Assembly (NCBI RefSeq): GCF_001189845.1
Contig: NZ_LFLZ01000010.1
Location: 62,001 to 126,000 of the forward strand
Source of the DNA: Bradyrhizobium tropiciagri
GTDB taxonomy: Bacteria > Pseudomonadota > Alphaproteobacteria > Rhizobiales > Xanthobacteraceae
Length of the DNA stretch: 64,000 bases
Reading direction: 5' to 3'
Below are positions 52,622 through 63,200 of the stretch, piece by piece (position 1 is the first letter of the stretch; each line of letters starts with the position of its first letter). Below the pieces are notes generated by a model. That model saw only the letters and a program-made list of their open reading frames with translations, was not told where the DNA came from and made no database searches. A program made the position numbers and the translations under genes.

Positions 52622-53953
52622 CTATAGCGGGCTTTGCTTGTTTACAGCGCTGTTAATTTTGAGCGGTGCCGTCTCCGGCATCATGAGCATGGCAAGGAGC
52701 CCAGCCGCGCTAGCGATAAGCATGTACCAGGCGGGCGCCAGCGCGCTCCCGGTAAGATAGATCAGCCAGGTGACGACTGGTTGAGCTGTGCCTCCGAAGA
52801 TCGCTATCGCAAAAGCGTAGATGATCGCGAAGGCGCCACCACGAATGTTCTTGGGCAAACCTTCGGCCATGCCCACATAGAAGGCGCTGTACGGAATCGT
52901 TCCGATAAGTGTGAGCGCGCCGAGACCCCCGAGAAGTGCGAGGGCACTGCGGCTCTCTGAGATCCAGAAGAACACCGGATAGGTCATCAACAACGCAGCG
53001 ATCTGCGGCCATATCATGATGTGCCGGCGGCCCGCGCGGTCTGCGAGCCAGCCGCCCAGCAGCGCGGCAGCAATTCCTACCGTATTGCTAACGAGCGTCG
53101 TGCCAAAGGCGAGAGGCGCGGAAACTTGTAGGGTGTTCAGTGCATAGGTGGTCATATATCCCGTGACGTAGGTGATGATCGTGCAACTGGCCAGGACGAC
53201 GAATCCCAAGCTCATAATACGGCGAGTGGCAGGCAATCTTCTTACAGGGTGAACGCCCGGAGCCGGCGCTTGGGGCCGGTGCAACGTTTCGGGCAAGCCG
53301 CTCCGCAGCCAAAATCCGAACGGCAGCGTAACGGCGCCGAGCAAGAGCGCGATCCGCCATCCGTACGCGTTGAGTGCCTCGCTTGTCATGGTCAGGGAGA
53401 GTATTTCTCCAACAAGCGCCCCGGCCGTTGCAGCGATCTGTTGGCTGGCAGGCTGAAACGAGACAGCAAGACCGCGCCCCTCGACCGGCGCCGCTTCCAG
53501 CAAATAGGCAGTTGTCGGACCAACCTCACCGCCGAGCGCGAAGCCTTGCACCAAACGCGCGACAATAACCAGGAGCGGAGCAGCAGCTCCTATTGTCCCG
53601 TATGAGGGGGTGAGCGCTAACACAAGGATCGCGGCGCTCATCAGGACAAAGCTGGCGGTCATCGCGGGCCGGCGCCCGGCCCGATCCGAATACGAGCCGA
53701 GCACGATGGCCCCGATCGGCCTGGTCACAAAACCCGCGCCGAAGGTTGCGAGCGACAGCATGAGGCTGGCGAACGGGTCGCTTGCCGGGAAAAACGCTTG
53801 TCCGATCTGGATCGCGAAAAAGCTATAGGTCCCAAAGTCGTAGAATTCGAGAATATTGCCGATCGTTGCACCCAACACGGCGCGCCGGGCCAAGGATTCG
53901 TCTGCCGGAACGAGGACCGGCTCCGGTTTCCGCCGAGTAGATTGCTTGCCCAT
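52622..53953 (-). CDS. MFS transporter, metabolite:H+ symporter type
   Basis: The ATG at 53953 was chosen because the product then begins MGKQSTRRKP and enters the first helix in the usual place; longer versions add low-complexity arginine-rich sequence. The 443-residue protein has twelve hydrophobic helices. Its first part (RRAVLGATIGNILEFYDFGTYSFFA) is typical of the metabolite:proton symporter family (alpha-ketoglutarate, citrate, shikimate, proline/betaine). Between helices 2 and 3 is RPIGAIVLGSYSDRAGRRPAM, and in helix 5 RLVQGFALGGEVGPTTAYLLE. The substrate cannot be told. A decayed partial copy lies at 58832-59287. It is convergent with the abiE genes. Confidence 0.9.
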   Translation of the reverse strand: MGKQSTRRKPEPVLVPADESLARRAVLGATIGNILEFYDFGTYSFFAIQIGQAFFPASDPFASLMLSLATFGAGFVTRPIGAIVLGSYSDRAGRRPAMTASFVLMSAAILVLALTPSYGTIGAAAPLLVIVARLVQGFALGGEVGPTTAYLLEAAPVEGRGLAVSFQPASQQIAATAGALVGEILSLTMTSEALNAYGWRIALLLGAVTLPFGFWLRSGLPETLHRPQAPAPGVHPVRRLPATRRIMSLGFVVLASCTIITYVTGYMTTYALNTLQVSAPLAFGTTLVSNTVGIAAALLGGWLADRAGRRHIMIWPQIAALLMTYPVFFWISESRSALALLGGLGALTLIGTIPYSAFYVGMAEGLPKNIRGGAFAIIYAFAIAIFGGTAQPVVTWLIYLTGSALAPAWYMLIASAAGLLAMLMMPETAPLKINSAVNKQSPL

Positions 53954-54430
53954 CCTCGATCCGTCTGAGGCACTATCGCCGGCCCGAGCATTTCGACCAG
54001 CGAGTTCAGGCGCATTGCACTCCACTTGCTCTGCACGTCCTCTAGCTCGAGGTGGGCTGGGCCCGCGTCCCGACAGACGAAGCTCACGACGATGAATGCA
54101 ATAAGAATGCCTGCCTCTTGCTGCCCGTTTCAAAGCTTGAACGGATCGCGGCAATCGTCGGCAAAGATGAGCAAGCGCGTTGCAATTGTCGGGCGCGGCG
54201 CTCGTTGTGCTTCTGTGCATGGCGAGTTTGCGACAATATTGGTGGGCACCGAACGGAAGGCGCCTGCTTTCACACAGATGACCGCGCATGCACGCAGGGT
54301 TCAGCCGGCGCGCGTATGCGCAAAGGATCAGGCATTGGCCCGGCTTTTGCTCCACTGCTTACCAATTGTGTGCGGCCACCTACTTTGTCGGGATTGTCGC
54401 TGCAATGCAACGCCTGCTGTCGATGATGCC
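53475..54430. repeat. Left copy of a diverged direct repeat
   Basis: The 5' half of the MFS gene plus about 480 bp upstream is repeated, in the same orientation, at about 58855-59790. Shared stretches include CAATTGTCG, GGCGAGTTTGCGACAA and GGCCCGGCTTTTGCTCC in the upstream part. The copies differ at many positions, and the right copy has an internal deletion. Confidence 0.8.
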
Positions 54431-55455
54431 GCCGCATATGCTCGTTCAATTTGGCGTTCAAACAGTTTAGAATGTGCTCAAACTGCTCATTGACGAGCAA
54501 GAGAACCTTGAGGGCGCTGCGCAGATCGCCATTACACGCGGTGACGACCTCGTCTATGCGCCAGCTCACCGAGTATGCTGTCTCGGCCTCGGGTCACGAT
54601 TACTCGCGCAAGACATAAGGTTCTCCTCGCCGGGGCACTCGCTGAAGCGGTCCGGCGGTCAGCCGCCGTCGCTATCGCTGCCGCGTCAGACGGGTGCCGC
54701 TCAAAGGCCGGTGCCGCCGGAGCGCCACTCTCCCGAGGCTTTGGAAATACTTCCATTCCCAAGCCCTGCGCGCCTTTAGTTGTATAAAGCATTGTATCGC
54801 CGCTGCCGCGGCAGCAGCTTAGGGGCGTCGCCCCTCAGCGCGGCGCAAGGACAGGCCTTCGGTTTTGGCTCCCCCCACGGTCCGCGGTGCCCCAAAAAAG
54901 TTGTTCCAACTTCCTTCAGCCCTTACGCCTTGCACACCTCGCTACGCGCTGCGAGGAAGGGGTTATGGCGGCTTTTTGCCGCGCACAAACTCAGCCTTAA
55001 GGAGAAAAACAACAGAACCAAGACCTCCGCCGCAGCCCGTCGTGATGGTGCCGCGCGGCAAACTGAAGAAGTCGCCCAAGAATGCTCGTAAGATGCCAAA
55101 TTCGAAAGGCTGAAGTCGAAGCTCTCGCCGCCAGTATCGCATCCTCGGCATGCTGCAAATTCCTGTCGTCGAACCCGTACGCGTCCCCAAGGACAAACCG
55201 ACCGGCTACTTTCTGGTCAATGTGGGTGAGGGACGCTGTCTCGCTCAGTTGCTTCGGGCCAAGCGCAAGGAGATCAAGAAGGACGAGCAAGCCGCATTTT
55301 CCGATCCCAACAGCGGATGCGTCTTTGCGACCATCTGGCACGACGGATAAGCACGCCTCGAGTACGGCAGCATTGATGGCGGCGATCGATGACATTTTGG
55401 AATGTTGCACTGGCTTGCCAAGCACCACCCCGCACGGCCCGCAATCGAGAATAGC
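54431..55455. other. Intergenic stretch before hipBA
   Basis: About 1 kb with small overlapping frames on both strands (for example 54532-54792 minus and 55150-55350 plus), none recognisable. Palindromes CTGCCGCGGCAG and AGGGGCGTCGCCCCT near 54803-54836 look like REP-type hairpins. It may be debris of a transposed segment. Confidence 0.4.
54802..54836. repeat. REP-like palindromes
   Basis: GCTGCCGCGGCAGC is followed, after six bases, by AGGGGCGTCGCCCCT; each can form a strong hairpin. They lie in non-coding DNA downstream of small unsupported frames. Confidence 0.55.
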
Positions 55456-55558
55456 TGATACGCGATCGCGTATATCTGTTTTATATACGCATGCGCGTAT
55501 ATTACTTTGATATACGGATTTGCGTATACTGACAATATATACGGATTCGCGTATATTG
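55456..55558 (+). promoter_or_regulatory. Four regularly spaced HipB operator palindromes
   Basis: TACG-N6-CGTA occurs four times, starting at 55459, 55486, 55513 and 55540, exactly 27 bp apart, within an AT-rich stretch just before hipB (ATG 55574). Each site has symmetric flanks (for example ATATACGC and GCGTATAT). HipB-type antitoxins bind such palindromes in their own promoter. Confidence 0.88.
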
Positions 55559-55573
55559 AGCGCGGAGATTCCC

Positions 55574-55828
55574 ATGACGCAGCATATTGCTCGTACGGAA
55601 AAGCAACTCGGCGCCATTCTACGGCGGGCCCGCCGACAGGCCGGACTTACCCAGTCAGGCTTAGGAAAGCAGATCCATCTGCGTCAGGGCACCGTATCCC
55701 GACTGGAAGCGGGCGAGCCTGCCATTCAGCTCCACACCCTCATGGAGGCGCTGGCCGCGCTCAATCTTGAACTGGTGGTCCGTACCCGCAGCAAGGCCAC
55801 CTCGACTGACATTGAGGACATTTTCTGA
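55574..55828 (+). CDS. hipB: HipB-like antitoxin (Xre-type regulator)
   Basis: From ATG 55574 the protein has 84 residues; a longer version from 55520 would run through the operator sites and is unlikely. It has a Cro/CI-type helix-turn-helix (LGAILRRARRQAGLTQSGLGKQIHLRQGTVSRLEAG, residues about 12-50) followed by ALAALNLELVVRTRS, the usual C-terminal strand of HipB proteins. It should dimerise, bind the four upstream palindromes and repress the operon, and hold the HipA kinase inactive. Its stop overlaps the hipA start by one base. Confidence 0.92.
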   Translation: MTQHIARTEKQLGAILRRARRQAGLTQSGLGKQIHLRQGTVSRLEAGEPAIQLHTLMEALAALNLELVVRTRSKATSTDIEDIF

Positions 55829-57135
55829 TGGGCCGGCCTCCAGCAAACGCGCCCCTGAATGTGTTCGTCAACGCACGCCTGGCAGGCATGCTCCGGCGCG
55901 AGTCCAGCGGTGCGATCGATTTTCGTTACACTCCGCAATGGCTCTCCTGGGAATCGACCTTCCCAATCTCGCTATCGCTGCCCTTGCGCGAAGACCGCTA
56001 TATCGGCGCACCTGTAATCGCCGTGTTTGACAACCTGTTGCCCGATAGCGAACAGATGCGCAAACGAGTCGCGGAGCGGGTGGGGGCAAAAGGTACTGAC
56101 GCCTACAGCATGCTCTCTGCACTCGGGCATGATTGCGTTGGTGCACTCCAGTTTCTTCCACAGCGTGTCGATCCTGCACCTGCCGGTACGATCGAAGGGA
56201 AGGCTGTCACCGACCGCGATGTCGCCGCCATCATCAAGAACCTTGCGAGCGCTCCACTTGGGATGGGGGAAGACGACGATTTCCGGATTTCCATCGCTGG
56301 TGCCCAGGAGAAGACCGCCCTGCTGCGGCGAGATGGCAAATGGTACAAGCCGACTGGTACCACGGCGACGACGCACATTCTCAAACCGCAAATCGGTCGT
56401 TTGCCGAACGGGATCGGTCTCTCGAACAGCGTCGAGAACGAATATTTCTGCCTTAAGTTGCTGGCCGCGCTTGGCGTGCCAACGGCGAACGTCGAGATCG
56501 CCGATTTTGGTGGTCGCCGCACGTTGATTGTCGAACGCTTCGATAGGCGCTGGACCAATGATAAAAGGTTGCTGCGCCTTCCTCAGGAAGATTGCTGCCA
56601 GGCTCTATCCGTACCCACCACCCGGAAATATCAATCGGATGGCGGCCCCGGCATGAAAGACATCCTGCAACTGCTCAAGGGGAGCGATGAACCGACCGAA
56701 GACATCGCGACATTTTTGCGGGCCAGCATCGTGTTCTGGCTCATCGGCGCAACCGACGGACACGCCAAGAATTTTAGCCTATTCCTGAGCCCCGGCGGCC
56801 GCTTCCGACTCACGCCGCTTTATGATGTCTTGAGCGCGCAACCAAGCCTCGACGCCGGACGAATTCAGCGCAAAGCTTTTAAACTTGCAATGTCGGTCGG
56901 CAAAAATCGCCACTATGGAATGACTGATATTTTGCCGCGTCATTTCCTACAGACCGCCGAAATCTCCGGCGTTGGGCCGGCCGTAGTCCACGCAATCTTT
57001 GAGGATCTCGTCGAAAACTGCGAGGCAGCCTTTGCAAAAGTGATAAAGGGCCTCCCGAAGGGCTTTCCCAAAAAATTGGCAGACTCGATAAGAGTCGCCG
57101 CTATTCGCCGCATCGGTCTTATAAACGACCGTTGA
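55828..57135 (+). CDS. hipA: HipA-like serine/threonine kinase toxin
   Basis: HipA toxins phosphorylate targets such as glutamyl-tRNA synthetase and induce dormancy. The 435-residue protein has the full layout: an N-terminal Couple_hipA domain (LNVFVNARLAGMLRRE, FPISLSLPLREDRY, FDNLLPDSEQMRKRVAERVG), a P-loop-like segment at 155-165 (SIAGAQEKTAL), KPTGTTATTHILKPQ, ENEYFCLKLLAALG, LPQEDCCQALSVP, catalytic Asp310 in GATDGHAKNFSL, and the metal-binding aspartate in LTPLYDVLSA. All kinase residues are present, so it is likely active. It is co-transcribed with hipB and controlled by the 27 bp-spaced operators. Confidence 0.94.
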   Translation: MGRPPANAPLNVFVNARLAGMLRRESSGAIDFRYTPQWLSWESTFPISLSLPLREDRYIGAPVIAVFDNLLPDSEQMRKRVAERVGAKGTDAYSMLSALGHDCVGALQFLPQRVDPAPAGTIEGKAVTDRDVAAIIKNLASAPLGMGEDDDFRISIAGAQEKTALLRRDGKWYKPTGTTATTHILKPQIGRLPNGIGLSNSVENEYFCLKLLAALGVPTANVEIADFGGRRTLIVERFDRRWTNDKRLLRLPQEDCCQALSVPTTRKYQSDGGPGMKDILQLLKGSDEPTEDIATFLRASIVFWLIGATDGHAKNFSLFLSPGGRFRLTPLYDVLSAQPSLDAGRIQRKAFKLAMSVGKNRHYGMTDILPRHFLQTAEISGVGPAVVHAIFEDLVENCEAAFAKVIKGLPKGFPKKLADSIRVAAIRRIGLINDR

Positions 57136-58831
57136 CACTTTCAGCCTAAGGGCTGCGTGCGAGCGGGCCAGCGCTGGCGGCACCAACATCGGCACCAGCA
57201 GGATGAGGATCGTCGGCGTCGGTATCAATGTCGACAGCGCGATCATCGCGCCCATGATCGCCGTCGGCGGCGCCGGCGCCAGAATTGCCGGAACGCGATG
57301 ATCGGCGCGCCGATGATGATCATGGTCACCAGCAACGCCAGCCCCGCGCGCTCCAGGGTGTTCCCGCTATGATGGCCCGATCGCTCCAGAGGAGCTCGAT
57401 TCGGGCCGCACTTGAGATATTCAACGAACGGGCTGAGTCTCGCTATTGCGGGCTCGGTTTCCGAACATCCAGGCCGACTTGCAAGCTGAAATCGGCGACA
57501 TCTCCGATCACATCGTAGACCAGCCTAAGGCCGCGAACAGGCTGAGAGCAAACGGCGTAAGCGTTGAATAGGTAGCTGCGATGCAGCAGGCTATACTTCC
57601 TCAATCTGTAAACATCGCCGAGCTTGACGTTAAGTTCCTCGAACGTTCATCGCTGTTTGTCCGTCAATTCCATGTCCACAACCTCCGCTGTCCAGCCTTC
57701 GGGGACAGCGGTGAGCACTAATGTCGAGGCCTGGCTCGGTTTGGCGAATGCGATCCAGATTCGCTGCTCTGGCCCGTCCGCCGAGACATTGTCTGGCGTC
57801 ACGGCGACAACAGTAAAGGAGTTGCCAAAGGACTCTGCCATGCTCGTGCAAGACAATGGCGGACGGCTTTGTTCTATTGGAAGCGCCGGTCGCGTTGGGA
57901 GCAGCAGCACTGAACCGAATCCAGTACGACGCGCATCTCGGCAAGGGCTTCTTCGAGCGAGATCCCTGGCTATCGAGGCAGGCGAGATCGAAGGCGCGCT
58001 CACGCGCATGTGAGCGCCGTCGGCCGTCTTGCTTTCGTCATCAGCATATAGAATGTGTGAGACCCTGGAGGGCAGCCGCTAGTGATCGAGGGGACCGGCG
58101 GGCTCATGGAGGCCGCTCAATTGCGGTTCGCTTTACATTGATGTCTTGGGGAGATGGCGACTTCCTGTCGTGCTCTGGGCGAGCACAACTTGGGAGCGAT
58201 CAATCGTTCACTGCTGTCCATAGACGCGCTCCGACGACGCCAGATCGACATTCTATGGCTTTCGTTGTCGAAACTAGTTCGGATGTTGTTAGAGCAATTT
58301 TGCGATATCGGTCGGGTGCGGTGATTCGGGCGATTGCCCTGGATCGCGCCAATGTCGGCGGATACGCTGCAAGCCGCCTTCAAAGCATCCTTCTGGCGGG
58401 ATGTTTTCAAGCCATGAGACGCAGTGCGCATCGTGGAAGGCGCCGGCTCACATGTAGGCCCAAAAGAGCGGCTCGGCTGAACGAGAGCTTCGCCCCAGCG
58501 TGACGCGTCCGTGCGTCGGAGGATCAACAGGAATTGTTCTAATGGCAAGCGTCCGCGGCCGGCTTTTTGGGAAGATGTAGCTCCACAGATGCTCTGGGAG
58601 ACGTAGAGAGGTCGTCAAAGTCACAGACTGTTGAGTTCAGAGTGGAGACTGGCGCGGGGACATGTCATGCGAGTCGCAATGGACTATCCCGCTCCTATAC
58701 GATCCTGGGCGAGCGATATTTTGGGCGCTTTCGACCCAGATTACGTCTGGCACGATCTGGCGCAGGTCTGGCAGACGCCCCAGGTCGGCGAGCAAGCGGT
58801 CGCGCAGATGATAAGTATGCCGGCCAACGCG
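57136..58831. other. Decayed stretch after hipA
   Basis: About 1.7 kb of broken reading frames. A minus-strand piece at about 57160-57255 (MIALSTLIPTPTILILLVPMLVPPALA) looks like a membrane-protein fragment. Another at 57647-57830 (FTVVAVTPDNVSADGPEQRIWIAFAKPSQA) and a plus-strand piece at 58670-58860 (DYPAPIRSWASDILGAFDPDYVWHDLAQVW) look like fragments of lost genes. None can be named. Confidence 0.45.
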
Positions 58832-59287
58832 CTAGCCCAGCGCTACGAGAGCCTGGGCATGACCGCGCGCTTCGGCCGGGGCCGCTTCAATCAGATAGGC
58901 GGTTGTCGGACCAACCTTCCCGCCCAGCGCGAAGCCCTGCACTAAACGCGCGAAATGACCAGCAGCTGAGCGGCAATTCCTATTGTCTCGTACGAGGGCG
59001 TAGGTGCACACGAGGACGGCGACCCTCATCAAGGTGAAGCTGGCGCTCATCGCGGATCTGCGGCCGGCCCGATCCGAGTACGAGCCGAGCAGGATGGCCC
59101 CGATCGGCCGGTCGCCTGCCGGGAAGAATGCATGACCGATCTGGATGGCGAAAAAGCTAAAGGTTCCGAAGTCGTAGAACTCGAGAATATTGCCGATGGT
59201 TGCTCCCCACACGGCGCGGCCGGTCAAGCGTTCGTCTGCCGGAAAGAGGACGGGCTCCGGCTTCTCCCCAGTAAACTGCCTAGCCAT
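58832..59287 (-). pseudogene. Decayed partial copy of the MFS transporter gene
   Basis: The ATG at 59287 begins MARQFTGEKPEPVLFPADERLTGRAV and continues into GATIGNILEFYDFGTFSFFAIQIGHAFFPAGD, closely matching the MFS protein at 52622-53953. The copy then lacks about 25 residues (the stretch between the helix-1 and helix-2 regions), resumes at RPIGAILLGSYSDRAGRR, drifts out of frame in VRDNRNCRSA, and breaks off after FALGGKVGPTTAYLIEAAPAEA. The 3' two thirds of the gene are missing and unrelated fragments follow. It cannot make a transporter. Confidence 0.85.
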
Positions 59288-59790
59288 CCTCGATCCGTCT
59301 GGAGTTCAATCGCCGGCCGAGCATTTCGACCAGTCAGGTCGCGCACGCTGCATTTCAGTTGCCCTACGCGTCGTCTAGCTTGAGGTGGCCGGGCTTACGT
59401 CCCGGTGCTCTACATCTGCCTGACGCATGCCAGGGCGAAGTTCACGACGATAAGTGCAACAAAAATGCCTGCCTCTTGCGCCCCATTCAAACCTTGAACC
59501 GATCACGGCGATCGCCAGCAAAGATGAACGGGGCGCGCTGCAATTGTCGAGCGGGGCTGTCGTTTTGCTCCTGTGCAATGGCGAGTTTGCGACAACATTG
59601 GCGGGCGACGAACAGGCATCGCCCGTTTTCACGCAGAAGGGCCGCCGCGCGGCGTTGCTGCGTTCATCTGTTTGCGCACGGCGAAGGCATCAGGCGATTT
59701 GGCCCGGCTTTTGCTCCGCTGCTTGTTAGTTGCGTGCAGTCGCCTGCTTTGTCGGGATTGGCGCTGCGGAATGCAGGATCTGTCTGCGAT
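58855..59790. repeat. Right copy of the diverged direct repeat
   Basis: This is the counterpart of 53475-54430 in the same orientation. The two copies flank the segment with hipBA. Confidence 0.8.
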
Positions 59791-60201
59791 CAAAAGACAA
59801 TAGGAGCTCGCATTGTTAACGGGGCCCATGAAAACGCTCGACATCGGCCACGGCCGCGAAGCATTGGGCGGTCATCTTACGCTCAGGCGAGCCGCGGCTC
59901 GGCGGATCGCAAATGGCAAGCGTGAAGTGCCAGAGCTTGAGCTTGAGGAAGTTGAAATCAAAAGTCACCAGCAATGAGGGACATACTTGTGAGTTGACTC
60001 GACTTCATCAAGGCTGACTTCCCTGCAGAGAACTAGCCTTCCTTTTGAATTGAAGTTCTACCGTCAGACTCGGGCTACGAAGGCGCAAGGCCGATGTCCG
60101 ATCAATGACGGCTGCGCTTCGCTGGCGCATCTGCGTGCACGCGCACCCCAAGTTGGACGGCGAAGCACGCCGGCAATCAAGACCTCGAACAGAATCTGTA
60201 A
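59791..60201. other. Intergenic stretch before the autotransporter gene
   Basis: About 400 bp. Short frames only; the promoter of the autotransporter gene should be here. No tts box or other known motif was recognised. Confidence 0.4.
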
Positions 60202-63200
60202 ATGAAGACGAAGACAATTACGACCATCGTGCTTGCGGCTAGTGCCTTGCTGGATTCTCCCAGTAGAGCGGTTGAAACTTACGATGTTAGGGATTCGAAC
60301 GGCGTGTCCTTCATCCGAGCACGAATATTCGGTCCCGGAGATGGCCCTTTCTGTTGTGACGGAGGTGACGAGCCGGCGTATTCAGTTCGGGATCTGCCGC
60401 AATGGGAAAAGGACCATTCGCTCGCAGCGATCCGCTATTGGGCCGAAATCATAAGGGTCAAACCCGGGCAGTCGCCGGCCGTCGTCAACATCGGCGGAAT
60501 TCAGGGCAACACGGCATGGGCCTCAGTCCAGACGTCGCCTGATGGCGAGAACAAGGTGCAGGCGGCAGTCACCGGTCAGAATCCGGGCGAGTTGAACCAT
60601 GGCGCACACGGTATGATTGCGATCGGCGAAATGGGATTTTCATCCGAAGCATACATTCCTTCGCAATTGCCAATGACGCCGAAGATCGGCCTGGCACCTG
60701 TTATGATTCATGAGTTCGCTCATCAGCTGGGAATGGCCAGTACCATTGACGGCTATGATGGTGGGCGCACCGAGCCGATATCACCGTATTTCCCTAAAGC
60801 GATGAATGCCTGGACTAACCATTTGTATGACGACAACGGCAAGCAAGCCAGGCCGGGGCAGGTGATCTATTGCTCCACCTGCCTGAATCCTGCGGCTGAG
60901 GACGTTTTCGACCTGCGCCACGATCGGGGCTATTTTGCCGGGAAGCATGTGGGTGAAGTGCTGGCCGGTGCCATGCCAGGTATTCCGGTTCGAGTGATGA
61001 CTGAGGACGGCCGGCTGGATGTCCCCTTTGTCTCGCATAGCGAACTGAAGAACAGTTTGATGAGCCATCAGCAATACCGGAACTACACCGCCCTAATGGA
61101 AGCGGAGATCGCCGCGTTTCAAGATATAGGTTACAGTATCGATCGGCGCAATTTGTTCGGGTACTCCATCTACGGAAACGGCCAGAATCTGATCAACGAC
61201 AATCCGTTCTTCGCTCGGAATGCTGACGGTACCGCCTATCTGCCAAATACGTACAATACGGCTTCGCGCGGACTGGGATTGCACGTCTATGGCAGCGGCA
61301 ATACTGTGGTCCAGCGCGCCGACCTGCTTTCGAAAGGAGCAGAGGGCGCCGGCATCCGCGTCGACGGCGAAAACAATCACATCATGGTCCCGCCCGGGAC
61401 CCGCGTGTACGCCGACGGCGCCTATGGGCGCGGCGTCATGTTCGCCTATGGTAAGGATCACACGCTGACTCAGCGTGGCGATGTGCAGGCTCTCGGTGAG
61501 CATGGCATCGCGGCAAGTTTCGATTTTGGTAACAATGCGATGGGCAATGACGATGAATATCGTGGTTCGTATATTCGCACGATTGGCACCAAACCGGCCC
61601 CGATGCTGAGCGAAATCGACGGTCCGCTCGTCAGCAAGTTCGATCTGACCGGGCGCCTGGCTGGCAATCATGCAGCGATGTACATGTCGAACAATGGTTA
61701 CGTCGGCGAGATCAATGTGATGCGTGGCGCAATGCTGTCGGGGCACGTCCTGTCTGACTACAACCAGGTTGACGAGAATGGTGCTCCGCGTCTGACCAAA
61801 TTGACGTTCGGGTTGAAGCCTGATGCGAACGGTCACTCAACGCAGGAGCCCGACGCAAATTTTGCAACCCGCTACGACGGTAATATCGTCGGACGTAACA
61901 ATCTTTCGCTGCAGTTCGGCGGTGGCGCCACGACGTTGACTGGCAATCACGAGGTGTATGACGCAAGTGTCGCGCAAGCTGCAACCCTGTCCGGTAACGG
62001 CAGTTATCTGCTCAATGCTAGTGGTCGCTTCACCAATAGCGGTGCTGTCGCGCCCCTCATCGGCGGCCTTGACAACAGCATCAAGGTGTATGGCGACTAT
62101 CTGCAAACCTCGACCGGTCGCTTGCAGGTCGCCGTAAACGATGCTGGCGCGTTCAGCCATCTTGTGGTGAATGGCAATGCGACGCTCGATGGTACGCTCA
62201 CGATCACCCCGCAGCGTGGCTGGTATGGTAACGGCTTTAACGTCTCCTCCGACCAGTGGCTGAATGCAACAAATCTCACAGGCTCGTTCGCGAACGTGAC
62301 GACAGCCCTGCAATCGCCCACCTTGCTGGCGAGTGCCACGGCTCAAGGTGATAACACCTACGCCTTGACACTCTCCCGCCCATCCGATGCCTATTCGCGT
62401 TATGGGGCCGACGCCAACAGCCGCCAGGTTGGCGCGGCGCTCGATCGAGTAGCTGGCAACGCGACTATAGGGCTGCACCCACTCGTCGCGGCGCTCGACT
62501 TTTCCGCGCCGGACGGCACGGCGGTGACATCTGGGCTGCGTCAGCTTTCGCCGTCCATCTATGCGTCGGAGCAGGGCAGACGTGTCAACGACAGTTTCTA
62601 CGCGCGTTCGGCAGTCTACAACCGTCTCGAACAGGCGTTTGGCGGCGCGCCAACCTCGGCGATGGCGGTGATGGGTTATGGTCCTGAGCAGAGGAGGTCG
62701 CGCGGCAATTCTGCCTCTGCCACAGGCCTGGTCGGCCCGGCTTCTTCTGGCCCGCCCTCCTATGACCTGCAGGGGTATGCAGCGTGGGCTTCTGCCTTTG
62801 GCGGATGGACGACCCAATCGGGCGACAGCAATGGTGCGAGCACCAGATCCACCATTAGCGGCCTCATGACCGGTATCGACACGCCGATATTTGATGACTG
62901 GCGCGTCGGTGTCCTTGCGGGCTATAGCCGTTCCACCTTCAAGGTTGGCGCTGCTTCCTCGTCAGGCCGCAGCGACAATTACACGTTCGGGACCTATGCC
63001 GGCACCGAGTGGACCGTGCCGGAAGGAGCCATCGCCTTCCGCTCAGGCCTTGCCTATACATGGCACGATCTCGAGATGACCCGCAACGTTAGGTTCCCAG
63101 GGTTCAACGACAACTTGATCTCGGATTACGATGCCGGCACTTTCCAGATCTTTGGAGAACTGGGTTACAAAATCCATCTCGGCAAGTCTTCCGTCATCGA

